Source of the DNA: Centroberyx gerrardi
Lineage: Eukaryota; Chordata; Actinopteri; Beryciformes; Berycidae
Assembly (NCBI RefSeq): GCF_048128805.1
Contig: NC_136019.1
Location: 11,084,905 to 11,148,904 of the forward strand
Length of the DNA stretch: 64,000 nucleotides
Direction of reading: 5' to 3'
Part shown: piece by piece, positions 48,246 through 60,976 of the stretch
Position numbering within the stretch: position 1 is the first letter of the stretch
How the letters are laid out: each line of letters begins with the position of its first letter
Notes under the pieces: generated by a model
Databases searched by the model: none
What the model was told of the DNA's origin: nothing
The model's input: only the letters and a program-made list of their open reading frames with translations
Program-made: the position numbers and the translations under genes

Positions 48246-48917
48246 TCTTTGTAATCGATGTCACTCAACAGCTGTTATCTTAATATACTGTATGAAATAT
48301 ATTGCTTTCATTTAAAGTGTGCACCAGAAATTTGGGACACTAGTGGCAACAACTGACACCTTTAAAGGGTGATCCCTGTTTTTATTTTTCATGTGATATT
48401 CAGATGAGTGGCCAAAGAATTTAGAACTACAATATTTGGTAATTGCCACACAAGCACCATCAAAATACAGCCACACAAAACGAACTAATGCTACACATTT
48501 AGAGGCAATTAGAGTCTCCAGCGTGTTTCACATTTAGGGCAAATTCATCCTGATTTAGCAGATGACCTGTTGATTTAAGACGATTTGACGAATGGCCAAA
48601 CATGCCTTGGCTGCCACTATGACTTCCATTCAATTAGCATTAGTGGTGGTTATAGTTTGCTCTTTGTGTGGTTCTTAGACCACTCTTACACCAACAACCA
48701 TGTCAACAAAATAAAATAAAATAAAATTGAGGCCCAGCTGGCGGGCGTCGTCCACAGGTGTATTGTTGAAGCAATCACGTGCCTGTGAATGCACAAACAT
48801 AAACAAACCCAAACCAGACTGACGTTTGTCAACCACATGAAAAAGTCAGGGAGAAAGAGGCATTAATTTGCCAAGATATTTCACAAGAATGTGCTGGTCA
48901 ACATGCCTCAGTCGTAC
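48246..48917. other. Intergenic, nothing recognisable
   Basis: AT-rich sequence with an AAAAT run near 48710-48730; no gene or element recognised. Confidence 0.5.
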
Positions 48918-51900
48918 CTCCAGACTGGAGCCATTCTTGAGGCAGAATCTGACCATGTTGGGCTGGTTGGTGCAGACAGCCTGGATGAATGAAGAACATG
49001 TCTTCACTATTCATCTTTTTCTTTTCTTAGATACAGTCATTAGATTAGATTGTACTGTATTGTGTTCTATTGTATATATTTTTTCATTTCTGCGTAGTTA
49101 GACAGTATAGTTGAGAGTGACAGAAAAGATAAGAGAGAGAATGTGCATGACATGCGACAGGTCATGAGCCTGATTCACACTCACGGTATCATGAGTAATG
49201 GTATATGCAGCTTAGTCTGCAGAGTGCTGTCATTATCTGTTGTTCTCTAACAGCTAAGAAGGTTCAACAGTAAAACCTTCTTTAGTTAAATGTCTGACAT
49301 TTCAGCTGACCCATCAACCAATCATGTATCGTAAAAATCTGCAACGAGGCAAATGTTCAATTTATTTTTCACAATGGTTGGAATTTTCTCATTGATACAT
49401 GCAGTTGGGCAACTGAAAGCATTTTCACAGCAAACTGGATTGCACAAGGTGTTTTGGAATGCAAGTACATGTATGTTTCATATTTTGCATGAGCTAAATT
49501 CACTCAATCATACATTTCACCCATCTCAACATCCATGATCCCCAATTCCAAACTCTGCAACTTCTGAGAGTTATAAACTTACCACATGTAGTGCGGTTCT
49601 GCCATCAGCATCAGCAAAGTTAAAGCTGACTCCTGCCTGCTTCCACACGGCCATCTGATCTGCTGACAGTCACCCAGGTATGCAAGGCTACAGAGGACAG
49701 GGTGCACATCAACAGCTTCAATCATTTTTTACATTATATACTGCTGTCAAAATAAAATTACACCATGTTCAACACAAGTCGTGCATTTGAGTTATGATAT
49801 AGCTACAGAACATACATTGTAGAACTATTTAAATGCAGAGGCCCTATTACACTATGAATGCAATTTATGAAATTTAAGCTAGCAAGGACTGGTTTTCCAA
49901 ACTTAGTCACTCAAGTTCCCCCTGGTTGGGTTCATCCTTTCATGGCCATCACGCTATTCCAGCTATTTCAAAAGTTAGATCTTATATTAGGCAAAATGTA
50001 GCTTAGTTGAAATGTACAGCAGGATGCTCTGCTATCACTAAATCATGTTGAAAGCCATGAGGAACATGGGATAGCGGCACTCAAAAAAGATTTTGGGAGT
50101 GCCGCTTTGTCTCAGTTTACCATTTTTTTTTTTTTTGAATTCATATGTAGCTTAGTATTTGAATCTGAGCAGTGAGATTAACTGAGCTCTTCCATTGCTG
50201 TTACATTCAACCCTCAAACTCTATACAAGTCTATACAACAACACTCAATGTATGGAGTACCATTAATACCAACACAGCTTCCTCTTGGGGGCGCTCTCAC
50301 CATGCTGTGAACCGACCTGCTTGCTGCCATGATAGAAGGTCAATCAAGCTAATTCAGAGGCTGGCACCCAAACAGGACAGAGAGTAGCATTAGATAAGAA
50401 CAATGCCCAGGGTGGGAAATTAACACCAGAAGCTTGTAAAGTTTGACGGTGGCTGGCTAGTTTGTCTGTTCAGCCACTTGTTTTGGGAGGCAACCAACCA
50501 TCATTTGGAAGTCCTATTCTATTCTAAAAACCTACTTTATTGGTCCGGCAAGTATGTAAACATCAGGAATGGTCCCCACATGTGGTGCCAAAAGATTCCT
50601 AAGATCTGATAGTTGTGCAGCATCTTATGTATTGAAGAACCTATTACACAAACTACAATACATGACAGAGGACATATTCCACCTATTAGTGAATAGCATT
50701 TTTAAAATTGTTACTTTTGTTATTGATACTTTCAGTCATGTCTTTAGGAAACTTGCTTTAATAGTGCCATTATCTCTAAGCGGACCTGCTGAATTTTTGA
50801 CTGATAAAAGAGAAGCTTTGTTACAAGTATCCTAAAGCGAAAAAAACCTTTGATAATGCTATGAGTCTGCTAACATGATTTTTGACAGCTGCATCTTGAA
50901 AACAGATAAAACTAAACTAGGTGAAATTGTGTTAGCTGGTAACAACTGATTGATACCTAGTTTGAAGCATTATACTAAATAGGTTAAGTATCTTTCCATT
51001 AATAGCATACAAATTAGAAAGGGCCCCCAAGTCACTGTTAAAATAAGTTTAGGCTTCGTTGCCTATTACTGCACATACAGGCCAGACACTGATGTGAAGG
51101 TTGCAGGGATGTGGGATGTAGGCCGTCACTGGTCTACAGCCATTTTTCTTCCTGAAACCCAAGAGTGCACTGCCGAGGAGCAGTTTATAGAAACAGCATG
51201 GGTTTGTGTGTCATAACATCCTGTATGGCATCATGGAGGGCAGTTTCCCAGTTTGAGTTCCTAGCGTTGATGTCGGCTCCCTTCTTGAGCAGGTATCGAA
51301 CCATCTTTGTGTTGCCTTCCCCAGCCGCCAGGTGGAGGGGGGTAATTCACAGGAGGGTCTTCTGACTGAAACAAAAACCACTTCAGCAACAAATACCCGC
51401 TATTAATTTCAAATGACTCAGGTATCATTAATTCAGTCATTATTGTCATCTTAAATGGAAACAAGTGGTTTAGGTGTTGTGAAAAGGGATTAGGATGCTA
51501 CCTGTTGGGCAAAGCAGAGGTATTCAACAGGAAGGGGAAAATAGCAAGCTGGCACACCTTAATTTCCTGTATCAAAGAATGGTGGGACATGAGTGATAAA
51601 TGTTCGATTTATTACTAGTTAGGCTGCAAGTCTAATTGATAACTAGACAATATGTACCCTTGAGTCAAGGCTGATAACCATATTGTGGAAACCTGTGAAA
51701 AAATCCTTCTAAAATACTTCAGCTAAGTTAATAACTAACACTAAACATTTCTGTTTAACCTAAGCGTTGGTTTGCCATTATAAACAAAGTTAGGTATAGT
51801 CAAGTTACAGTAACAGTTACCAACCATGGCCATATTGGTCCCCAACCATCCCAGGCGGTTGGCGAGGCCACAGTAGACCAAAACCTGTAAACCTCCTCTT

Positions 51901-51950
51901 GGATCTTGGCTTTAGACTGAAAGCCCATTGCCTCAAGGAGGAAGAATTAT
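48918..51950 (-). pseudogene. Broken ankyrin-repeat remnant, probably ASPG-like (asparaginase/lysophospholipase C-terminus)
   Basis: Minus-strand exon-like pieces with splice sites encode ankyrin repeats. One near 51350-51190 reads ITPLHLAAGEGNTKMVRYLL then KKGADINARN, with an in-frame TGA just before it and a stop soon after. A second, after a TCTGTAG acceptor (about 49687-49589), reads LAYLGDCQQ, then after a one-base frameshift MAVWKQAGVSFNFADADGRT, ending ALHV at a GTAAGT donor. A third (48980-48918) continues AVCTNQPNMVRFCLKNGSS to a GTACGA donor. A fourth near 51940-51840 is less certain (AKIQEEVYR, then LVYCGLANRLG in another frame). The order and the LAY...VWxQAG...DGxxALHVA pattern resemble the C-terminal ankyrin region of mammalian ASPG as I remember it. 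No catalytic asparaginase part is visible upstream. Ankyrin nature is solid; the family is a guess. Confidence 0.5.
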
Positions 51951-54240
51951 TGTAAACTAAAAATCAAAGTTTTCTCAGCCAGGTCAGCCTAATTTTAGCG
52001 GGTTGTCAGCTCAAGAAAAAATGACGGTTGACGGTTTATTTAGTTTCCCGCGGTTTGAATCAGAAAATCCAATTTTATCACGTGCCCGCTGACACAGAGA
52101 GGCGGGGCTAAGCAGGAAAACAATAGAAAAGATCGAGGACACAGTTTGCATTTTTATTCACTCTGTTATAAGCAATATAGGCATTTTCGTAATTTGTCTG
52201 TTTCCACTTCAAATAAATTTAAAATGGTAAAAATATAAACCTTTTTAATGCTAACAGGCAAAAACATTAACTGGTAGCAGTAAGCTAGTTAGCGGTATAG
52301 CTATTGCACTCTAGTGTCAGTTTAGCCCATATTGCACTCCAGTGTCAGTTTAGGAGATACCAGTTTGTGAGTGAAATTAACTTTATATATAGCTGTCTGA
52401 CTAGGTAACTGAGGTTTTCATCATTTTCCCAGGCTAAATTTGGGAGATCTCACAAATATTGGCCTGTGTGGCCACTGATCATTTTTGAAGATGGCAGTAT
52501 AGCCTACTCATAGCCCAGGTCCTGGTCCCTGATTGGATCTCTATCACTGGCCAAAACCTGTCCAAGGTAAGAAATAAAAGCTTCCTGCATAAAAATATTA
52601 GATTTATTTTTGTGATAGCTATTATCTGTTTGTTTATCTTGTTTGCCTTTAGTGTATTTTAAAATTGTGTATTGCATATTTGTCATCCATGGTCTCTGCC
52701 ATTTTTAGATTCTTGGACTGCAGTGGAGCAGCTTCAGTGTGTGATGGTGAAAGCAGAAGTAGGTGGCATGTGTGCCTGATTCACTCACATGATGCGTGGA
52801 GGATGATAAAATGATGCTCTAAAGAATAATAATGAAACAGCCAGCCACTGTCTATATGCCTTATGATTAAACAGGCATGGCTTTTGAGCGAGCAAGTTAT
52901 TGAGAGTTGTCGTTTCTACATGCACCCAAAGCATGGAGCCCTAATTACTTCTGTCAAACTAGTTTTATGATGATGATGATATAACAGAGTGAGTCACAGG
53001 GAGCAGAAGTTAGAGCATGGGAGAGCAACTTCAGGCCTAGCAACAGTAGGCATTCATGAGGGTGGCAGTGGTGTTTTCTCTCTCCTAGGAGATCTGTTGC
53101 TATACTGGGGCTGCACATCTGGAAAATAGTGCTTCAGTCATCTGACTATGAATCTTTCATACATCTGAACAGAGAAAAGTTTGGACTTCCCCTTGGTGTA
53201 TTTGGTTCTACAAAAGAGGCTGGTTCAGTGCAAGACTGAATAGGTGTAGACAAATTTAATCAATAAATTACTTAGTAGCCTAAATGAAACTGGCTTAATA
53301 GAATCAATGATCAGGTGTTTGGATGAGTTTGAAATCACTTTGAATCTTTGGTCCATGCCTGCCATAATGGGTAGATTACTATGATTCCTTTGTGTAGATC
53401 ATGTAAAAGTTCAGCTCCTGTCCATTCATGCCCCTATGGACATGACATAGTGGTCCCTCCTATTTTGTAAGGGAATCCCCACGGCTAGATCTGTTCACCT
53501 GTGGAAATAATGAATCATAGTTTTCACTGTGACTGTGCAGGGTGTCATTAATGGTCAGAGGCCGAGCGCTCAGGCATCTGCTTCCCACACAGATGTCTGA
53601 CTGGCAGAGTCCACTGATGACTAATACTGTGTTTGCAGAGGTTTGGTTGGGTTGCTGTGTTGATGTTTGCTAACTATGGAGACCTTAAAGTCGAGTGGTC
53701 GGTGAGAGGGTAATCCTTAAAGGCACAGTTCGTGTTTTTTAGAAGTCTATTAAATTCATCAAACCCTTGTGTTGGTTATTGTGTTATTAGAAGCAGAGGT
53801 TATATGTTAGGAATTGGTAGCAATGATATGTTCAAGTCTATGGGACTGAAAACAGTTTATTTGAAAAAATGTATGAAAGTCATTCTATAGCAAACTTTGT
53901 TGAAAAAAAGATTTTGGAATGTGCAGCATGTGAGTTTTTAGAGAAATGGTTTTGCGTGGGCTTTGCTGAAAAATGCTTAAACTATTCTGCCTTCAGGATT
54001 TAAAAAACTAAAAGACTGAGGCAAGGTCTAAAAAGACTTAGATGATAAACAGGATAAGAAATGAGCCACTCCACCAAATAGAACAAGGTTTTTCTCAAAT
54101 TAGCCTAGTTTACTGTCCTTCTGGTTTTAACTTAAATTCTGCTTACACCTCAGTTCCTATTCAGTCAAGTTTCCGCACTTTTTTGTTGCTTTTGTGTGTG
54201 AGTCAGGGGGCTGGGCTAAGACCGCAGACAGAGGCAGGAA
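51951..54240. other. Intergenic, nothing recognisable
   Basis: AT-rich unique-looking sequence; short open frames show no familiar domains. Confidence 0.5.
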
Positions 54241-54252
54241 ATATCCATGTTT

Positions 54253-54263
<11 letters not shown>

Positions 54264-54300
<37 letters not shown>
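54264..54300. repeat. (GA)n microsatellite
   Basis: Pure GA tract flanked by TG repeats. Confidence 0.9.
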
Positions 54301-54305
<5 letters not shown>

Positions 54306-54398
54306 GTGTTTAGGACGCGTTTGTCCCTGCCTGATTGCATTTCTCTCCACTCTCTGCTCGGACGTGCTCTCTCCTATACCTCCACCTCACTTTGCAAG
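54301..54398 (+). other. Possible untranslated leader exon of the capg-like gene
   Basis: A strong donor (CAAG followed by GTAAGT at 54399) ends a pyrimidine-rich stretch. The capg coding exon is preceded by an acceptor, so at least one upstream exon must exist; this is one candidate, and its 5' end is unknown. Another weaker donor (CCAG then GTGAGC) lies near 56599. Confidence 0.25.
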
Positions 54399-55249
54399 GT
54401 AAGTCCAACCACAAAACTTTTTTTACTTCATATTCTGCTTTACAATCCCAGAGTCAATTTTACCCTTTCTTCCATTTTTTCCTCTTTTCTTGTTTTCCTT
54501 TCCTTTTCTTTTCCCTTTATTTTTCGTCCCATACACTCCTTTCCAAATCTGCACATCTGACATTCCTTCCTGAAACTAGCAGAGGAATCTCAGGGCGGGA
54601 CAGTAAACCTTCAGTTTCACTCTGGTGACTCCACTCACTGTAACATCCATCTTTCCACCCACACTCTTTCGCTCCCTCTCTGCTTCACTCTAAAATCTTC
54701 TGTTATCAGTCTCATATTCTTCTTCCCACCCTGTGTCTGTCTGTCTCACTGCCTGCGTGTTCATGGTCTCGATTTTACAGCTGTTTCATAACTTACTTGA
54801 GGTTTAGTGTTGAGTGTGGAAGTGGTATCTAGAGAGCCTAGAGTGTTGTGCCTTTAGTGCAGTCAGGTTGCTATTAATATAGGTTAATAGGCAAATTGTC
54901 CCATAGCTGTAGCAGTACAGTCTTATAGTAAGTATAGTAAGTAAATACAGTTTATTTATATAGCACCTTGAAGCAGTGCTTCACAAGAGTAAAATAAGAC
55001 CAGAAAAAAGAAATTAAAAAAAGAAAAAAAAAGAGAAAAATAATATATCATCATAATATATGATATAATCTTTCATGACAGACTGTCATTAGTTTCTTTG
55101 GTACCCACCTTGGTACTTTTATGATTCGTATTGCACTATATTTGCTTTCTCATTCCTCTTTGTCCACTGGTCTTCTCAAATTCTCCCCCCGTCTTTATCG
55201 GACTGTCTTGATTTCAGTCTCTTAATCTCATAAACATACAGTACACCGA

Positions 55250-55252
55250 GCT

Positions 55253-55285
<33 letters not shown>

Positions 55286-55311
55286 ACACAGACACACACA
55301 CAGACACACAC
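55250..55311. repeat. (CA)n microsatellite
   Basis: CA tract with GACA interruptions toward its right end. Confidence 0.9.
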
Positions 55312-55464
55312 AGTCAATCGACAGATTGCTCTCAGGTCTCTCCACGCCTCCTCTGTCTGCCTGCATATTGTCTGCTCTCATATTTCTGTCTGGTTAACAA
55401 CGCATGAATGACTGATTGGTTCAGTGACCCCTGTACCCTATCTCTGACCTTATGTCTCCATCTC

Positions 55465-55471
<7 letters not shown>

Positions 55472-55505
<34 letters not shown>
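55472..55505. repeat. (CT)n microsatellite
   Basis: Pure CT tract. Confidence 0.9.
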
Positions 55506-55507
<2 letters not shown>

Positions 55508-55868
55508 ATCATCTAACCAGACTCCACTAACCGCCCCAGTGGCCAAGGCCAAAGGGCCAGTTTCTTTCTCCCAACCTCTCGGCCTGCCTTGCCTTCTCTT
55601 TGGCCACATCTCAAGACAAGAAACGACTCCCTTTTGTCTTTATTCCTCACTTCCTTCCTTTCTTTGTTCCCCACCGAAAGTCATTAGATTGGATTATAGA
55701 GATGAATGCCCTCGGTAGTGATTAAACTGTAATTTGAAATCAATGCTTTTTAAAGAGATTAGTGGAGAGAGAAAAGGGGTGTTTAAGAATCAATCTCTTT
55801 CATACTAATACCTCATAGTAAGTGATTGGATCAACAGCACATGTAAGAAGTCCTATTTTTTACATTTA

Positions 55869-56087
55869 TACTGAAATAAAATATAAACGCAACATGCAAC
55901 AATTTTACTTTAACCATTCTCAGCCAAGGAGAAACGCTCACTGACAGGGATGGGAACAAATTTGTGCACAAGATTTGAGAGAAATACGCTTTTTTTGTGG
56001 AAAAAATTATGGGATATTTTATATTTTTTTAGCTCATGAAACATGGGACCAAAACTTGACATGTTGCATTTATATTTTTGTTCAGTA
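55869..56087. mobile_element. Non-autonomous Tc1/mariner-type MITE
   Basis: About 220 bp with terminal inverted repeats: the left end reads TACTGAAATAAAATATAAAC and the right end is its near complement, finishing TTTTTGTTCAGTA. A TA dinucleotide flanks each end, as expected for Tc1/mariner target duplication. The body (CATGGGACCAAAACTTGACA; ACAAATTTGTGCACAAGATT in complement sense) resembles a short element I recall from salmonids and other teleosts. No transposase. Confidence 0.75.
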
Positions 56088-56642
56088 TACTTTTTTATGC
56101 ATTTCGCTCAGGCTCCTATCCAAATTGACCAACACAATTTGATTCCTGTATCACCAAAAATGACAAGCGAGGAAAAATAAGGAGTGCAAAGGTCAGGGCC
56201 TTCGTGCCGTGAAGTCAGAACAATAACGTAAGAGCGAGTGCTGGGAAAAGAAGCAGAATAAGAGGGAAGGAGAGAGAGGGTCTCCAACCTTTCAACTCTT
56301 ATCTGTCGCTTTCTCCTTCACCCTGTCCATGGAAAGCGGGGAGACAGCCGAGAGCGCAGGGCCGCACAAAAGGCGGGGACGAGGCAGAGGAGGAAGAGTT
56401 GGAGTCAGGAGAGAAGAGAGGGGAAGAGGGGAACTGTCCCAGTAATTATCAGCTTGGTGTTTAGCTTTAGCCAGGAACCAGGAACCCGACTCCCCCCCCC
56501 ACCACCACACACACACACACACACGGCGTCCTAGCCACGGGCCGCGGGTATCATCACCCCGGCTCCAGTTACCTCCCACATATAAGCTAACCAGGCCAGG
56601 TGAGCGCAAACACTCCTCCTCGCCAGCCCTCTCGATCCCTTA

Positions 56643-56669
56643 CACACACACACACACACACACACACAC
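56643..56669. repeat. (CA)n microsatellite
   Basis: Pure CA tract. Confidence 0.9.
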
Positions 56670-57366
56670 TCCAGTGGACACGCAGAATGGAGCCGGAGTC
56701 AGGCATCATGCCGGAGGTACCAGGGGAGAACATACAGTTAAGTGGATCGGGGCTTTTTCTCTCCGTCCCTTACTTACTCTTCAAGTGGCTGTCTAAGCAC
56801 TGTAACCCTAACCCGCCCGAGGGCCCTTGCATGTGCTGCCGTCGGCCCTTTCTCTCTCTCCTCTCCTCCCTCTCCTCGCTCCTGTCCTACCTACCATTTT
56901 ATGCGTTCAAATATTTACTGTCTCTCTGTCTGTCTCTGTTTCTTTTGACAGTCACTTTTACTCCTTTGTTTTGATGTCTTCAAACACGGCACCTCTTTAC
57001 TGGCCGTGGTTCGTTAAAATGATGGGAGGGAGATAAATTATATTACTTATGATATCAGATATCAGGAGAGAGTAGACGATTGAGTAACTTGGAAACTGTA
57101 AAACCGTGCGTGGCTTTGAAACCGCTGGTGACAGCAGGAAAAGGGTGGAGCCGGCGCTGACATCCTGTGCAGTGTGATTCTGTTCTGCGATCTGCCACAA
57201 AGCAAACACGTAGCTCTGATAGGTTCTCATTTTTCCCGCTGTCTGAGGAGTAGTTTTGTATTTGTATTTTAGTCTGGAGATAAATCAAGATTTTGCCTCA
57301 AAGTTTGCATTGCATTCATTTTTTGCCGGTGCGAGACAGCACTGTAGTTTACATCCTTTCTGATCA

Positions 57367-57390
57367 GACACACACACACACACACACACA
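57367..57390. repeat. (CA)n microsatellite
   Basis: Pure CA tract. Confidence 0.85.
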
Positions 57391-59007
57391 ATGTAAGAGA
57401 GTTGGAGGAAGCATCAGATATGGTGGATTAGTGTCCCTAGTTATTGTGTCCTCAATCGACTGTAATCACTATAATCACGCCGATTGAGGTTATTTACACT
57501 GAGCCACGTTCGTTCTGCTCCATTCCTCCTTTATCAGTAAAGGCTGCTGCCTGGCGCCTGTCTAGCAGCTAAATTGAAACAAACTGCTGAGTAATAATAA
57601 TAATTATCTTGGAAGATGTAGTTAATGCTCCACCCATGTTATTTGGAAGTATATGTTTGTCTTTAATGTTTATTTACTTTGAGACTGCAACAATTATATT
57701 GATGCAGAATAGATACTGAAAACATCAGAACCCCTGTGGTGCACAGGGCCTGTTTTTATCGACAGCTGTTTGACAGAACGGAAACCTCAACAGATACTGT
57801 TTCATGTAGCTGCACTGTGGGAACCATATAAGGTTTCAAATGTTTGTGCATTATCATCCAAAGAAGACTTATCTATATATATATCTATATATATCTACAG
57901 AAGCATGGAGTTGCACATCAAACATTTAAATATGAAGTAATGCATTTTACAACAGCTATGAAGTGCATTCCATTGCAGTCTGTTTATGTTTGGACATTTG
58001 CTCTTGGGTGTAGTTTCTCTGATAAAGCAAACCAAATAGGCCTTCATTGCTCTTTCTCTGCATGAGAGCAATAACACTTTTGAAAAGTGATACTGGACCA
58101 GTGGTATCTAAACAATATTATGTGTTCCAGTTGATGAATGTTTTTAGTTCTGGTTTTTAAATCTGCAACTCTGGAGTTGTGATTCTTATCATTTGCTTAC
58201 TCTGATCCTTACCTGGAAATCATGACATGGACACATTTGATGAGGAGAGAGGCCAGAAAGTAAGAGCTGTGTGTATCTCAATTCTGGCAGTTGTAGCCAG
58301 AAGAAAACATAGTGGGACAGAGTGAGAGACGAGAGGAAGAGAGAGAGAGGTATATAGTTGAGTGACTCCTCTATATACATACATCTCTCTCTTTCTCTCT
58401 GTCTTCTCTGTAAAACAAAATATAGCAGGACATGGTGAAAGAAGATAGTAGGAGAGAGAGAGACGTATATAGATGGGTGACACATTTCTCTTTCTTCTTT
58501 CTTCTTGTGCAATAAGGTGAGATAAGTGTGAAAGAGAGAGAGAAGTGTATACTTGAGTGATTCAAGTCTATACCTGGCTCATGCTCATATGTGACATGAT
58601 CCAGCTTGCGTATAGGCGCGCCCTATTTTGTGCAATGACAATAGCGTGGCGCTGGTATGTCTGCCTGGTGTTGTGTTGCATAAAAGTGATGTCATGTAGC
58701 TAATGCAGCAACACAACCCCTCATTTTGGTTCTTCTCTTCTAACTAATAGCGCTCATCACATTAACCACATCCTTGTCTCTGTCTTTCTTCTGGGGATTG
58801 TGGTTTGTAGGTGTTTGACTCGGATCCAGGTCTTTGCAGTTACACTTTCATAAACTTTCTTTGGCATACACTCAAAAGTCACATTTTTCAGCCCATGCGC
58901 AGAACAGTAGAGATTTTCTTATCATAGTAAAGTTGAAGTTGTTTTAATCCAGCTGCCACCTTCTAACTCTGTTCCTTGTCCCGGACGTCAGAAAGGAAGT
59001 CAAAGAA
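57391..59007. other. Intergenic or capg leader-intron sequence
   Basis: No coding segment recognised. Contains a TA/TATC-rich patch at 57870-57896 and purine-rich runs near 58325-58540. Confidence 0.45.
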
Positions 59008-59186
59008 ATAGTTACTCGCCTTCTGATTGTGACAAATTAGCTACTTCCCTCATTTGTAAGGACTGTGTGGGTCAACTTCTGCTTTTGCTTCTCCTTACTT
59101 CAACCAAAGCCTTGCATCCAGCCCCAAACAGAAACAACTACACACTTATAAGTATTCACACTTACTTTTTCAGCCAGTTTCTCCCC
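59008..59186 (+). repeat. 179 bp exact direct repeat, copy 1
   Basis: By eye identical, base for base, to 59489-59667; the two copies are offset by 481 bp. See the second copy. Confidence 0.9.
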
Positions 59187-59488
59187 CTCCATGGGAGAAA
59201 CCTCCAGGGTAAATTTGGCGAACCTACCAGTCACTTTGGCAGCTGATAAGACAAATGTTCAGAGGTCTGTTTCCCCCTTTTCCATTGTAAAAATCATATT
59301 TGGCAGGTAAAATAGCAAAACGGTCCTATTTTAGCAAAAGCAAAACCTAATTCCCTGCCCTGATTCTCTCCCAAGCTTTTCCATCCGTACACTTAGGGCC
59401 AAATCTCTCCATACCTACTCTTCTCTGCTGCGTATTTTTACCGATCCTTCCCTCCCCTTTTCACCTTACCACCCTTCTCCTCCTCTTA

Positions 59489-59667
59489 ATAGTTACTCGC
59501 CTTCTGATTGTGACAAATTAGCTACTTCCCTCATTTGTAAGGACTGTGTGGGTCAACTTCTGCTTTTGCTTCTCCTTACTTCAACCAAAGCCTTGCATCC
59601 AGCCCCAAACAGAAACAACTACACACTTATAAGTATTCACACTTACTTTTTCAGCCAGTTTCTCCCC
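59489..59667 (+). repeat. 179 bp exact direct repeat, copy 2
   Basis: Identical to 59008-59186 and only 37 bp upstream of the capg coding-exon acceptor. A 23 bp CTTACCACCCTTCTCCTCCT-type piece is likewise found before (59465-59487) and after (59670-59692) this copy, so the duplicated block has a nested structure. Confidence 0.9.
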
Positions 59668-59705
59668 TCCTTACCACCCTTCTCCTCCTCTTCTCTCCAT
59701 GCAGC

Positions 59706-60937
59706 ATGCTCCGATTCCAGGCGGCGCCGGGGCAGTTTGGGCCAGAGATCCGGGAGCCGGGCCTCCGGGTGTGGAGGGTGGAGAAGATGAAGGCGGTGCT
59801 GCTGGATCGCTCGGAGGTGGGAGCCTTCTTCAACGGAGACTCCTACCTGGTGCTGGAGAACCGCGGGCAGCTGGGGGCCGACCTGCACATGTGGATAGGT
59901 GAGAGACTGGAGACACATCTGTGTTTATGTACTGTACATATGAGAGGTTTCATTACAAAATGCTGTACACGTCAAGTTTGGACACACCACATTTTTCTTT
60001 ATTTTTACTATTTTCCACATTTTAGAATAATAGTAAAGACATCAACACTATGAAATAACACAAATGAAATTATGCAGTGACCAACAAAGTGTTAAACAAA
60101 TCAAAACTATCTTATATTTTAGATTCTTTAAAGTAGCCGCCCTTTGCCTTGATGGAAAGGCAAAGGCTTTGGAAAGAAATTCATACATAGGCATCAACTT
60201 CACCATTTATATTTGTCTAAGAAACAAATTTCAAGCATTTAAGCATAAGCCTTTAGATCAAAATGGCTTTAAGATAATGAAAAACATAGAACATTCAATC
60301 AGGAGTGTCCAAACTTTTGACTGGTATAGTATATTTGATCCTTGAGAATGTTGTTTTTGTAAAGGGCTTAAGATAGCTAATACATCAATAGTGAGCCTTT
60401 GCCTTTGTGTCTGAGTAGGTGGCACATTTTACAACTGATGGTATCTCTTTTTGGAATTAAATCCATCACTGATGTTGTACAACAGATTCAATTAGATTCC
60501 TTTTATTTATCAAAGAAAAGCACATGGAAAGCTCTCTTTTCCAGGAGTGAGAATTGCTAGGAAAAGAAACAAAATAAGAGCAAAAGGGAGAGATGAGAAG
60601 AGACAAGGGGATATCTTTCAGTGGGGAGAGTCTGTGTTTGAAGAGATGGGGAGTGACTCTGCTGTTCTGACTGGAGTGGAAAGGTGTTTCCATCCTTAAG
60701 GAGGCAGGAGTGACTCAGCGCCACATCACTTGGAGATAAGGGATGCTTGTCTTTTAGGCTTAACTCGGTCTAGCCAAAGTGCTAGCCAACGTCCTGAGAG
60801 CACTACACACCTAATTAAGGGCCTGCGGTTGAAAAGCTAATAACCCTCCCGCTAATGGTGATGACACATGAGACACAACGCTGACCCATTGCGTAATTGT
60901 GTGAGGAGAGAGAGGCTGGATGGAGCGGGACGGGAGG

Positions 60938-60976
<39 letters not shown>

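Noticed and set aside
51520..51590. Minus-strand exon-like piece reading EIKVCQLAIFPFLL with plausible splice sites
   Set aside because: It does not resemble an ankyrin repeat or ASPG; splice-site matches alone are too weak to list it as an exon.
56694..56974. Plus-strand open frame beginning MEPESGIMPE
   Set aside because: The start looks reasonable, but the remainder is Leu/Ser-rich from CT repeats and matches no family I know; no supporting splice acceptor pattern.
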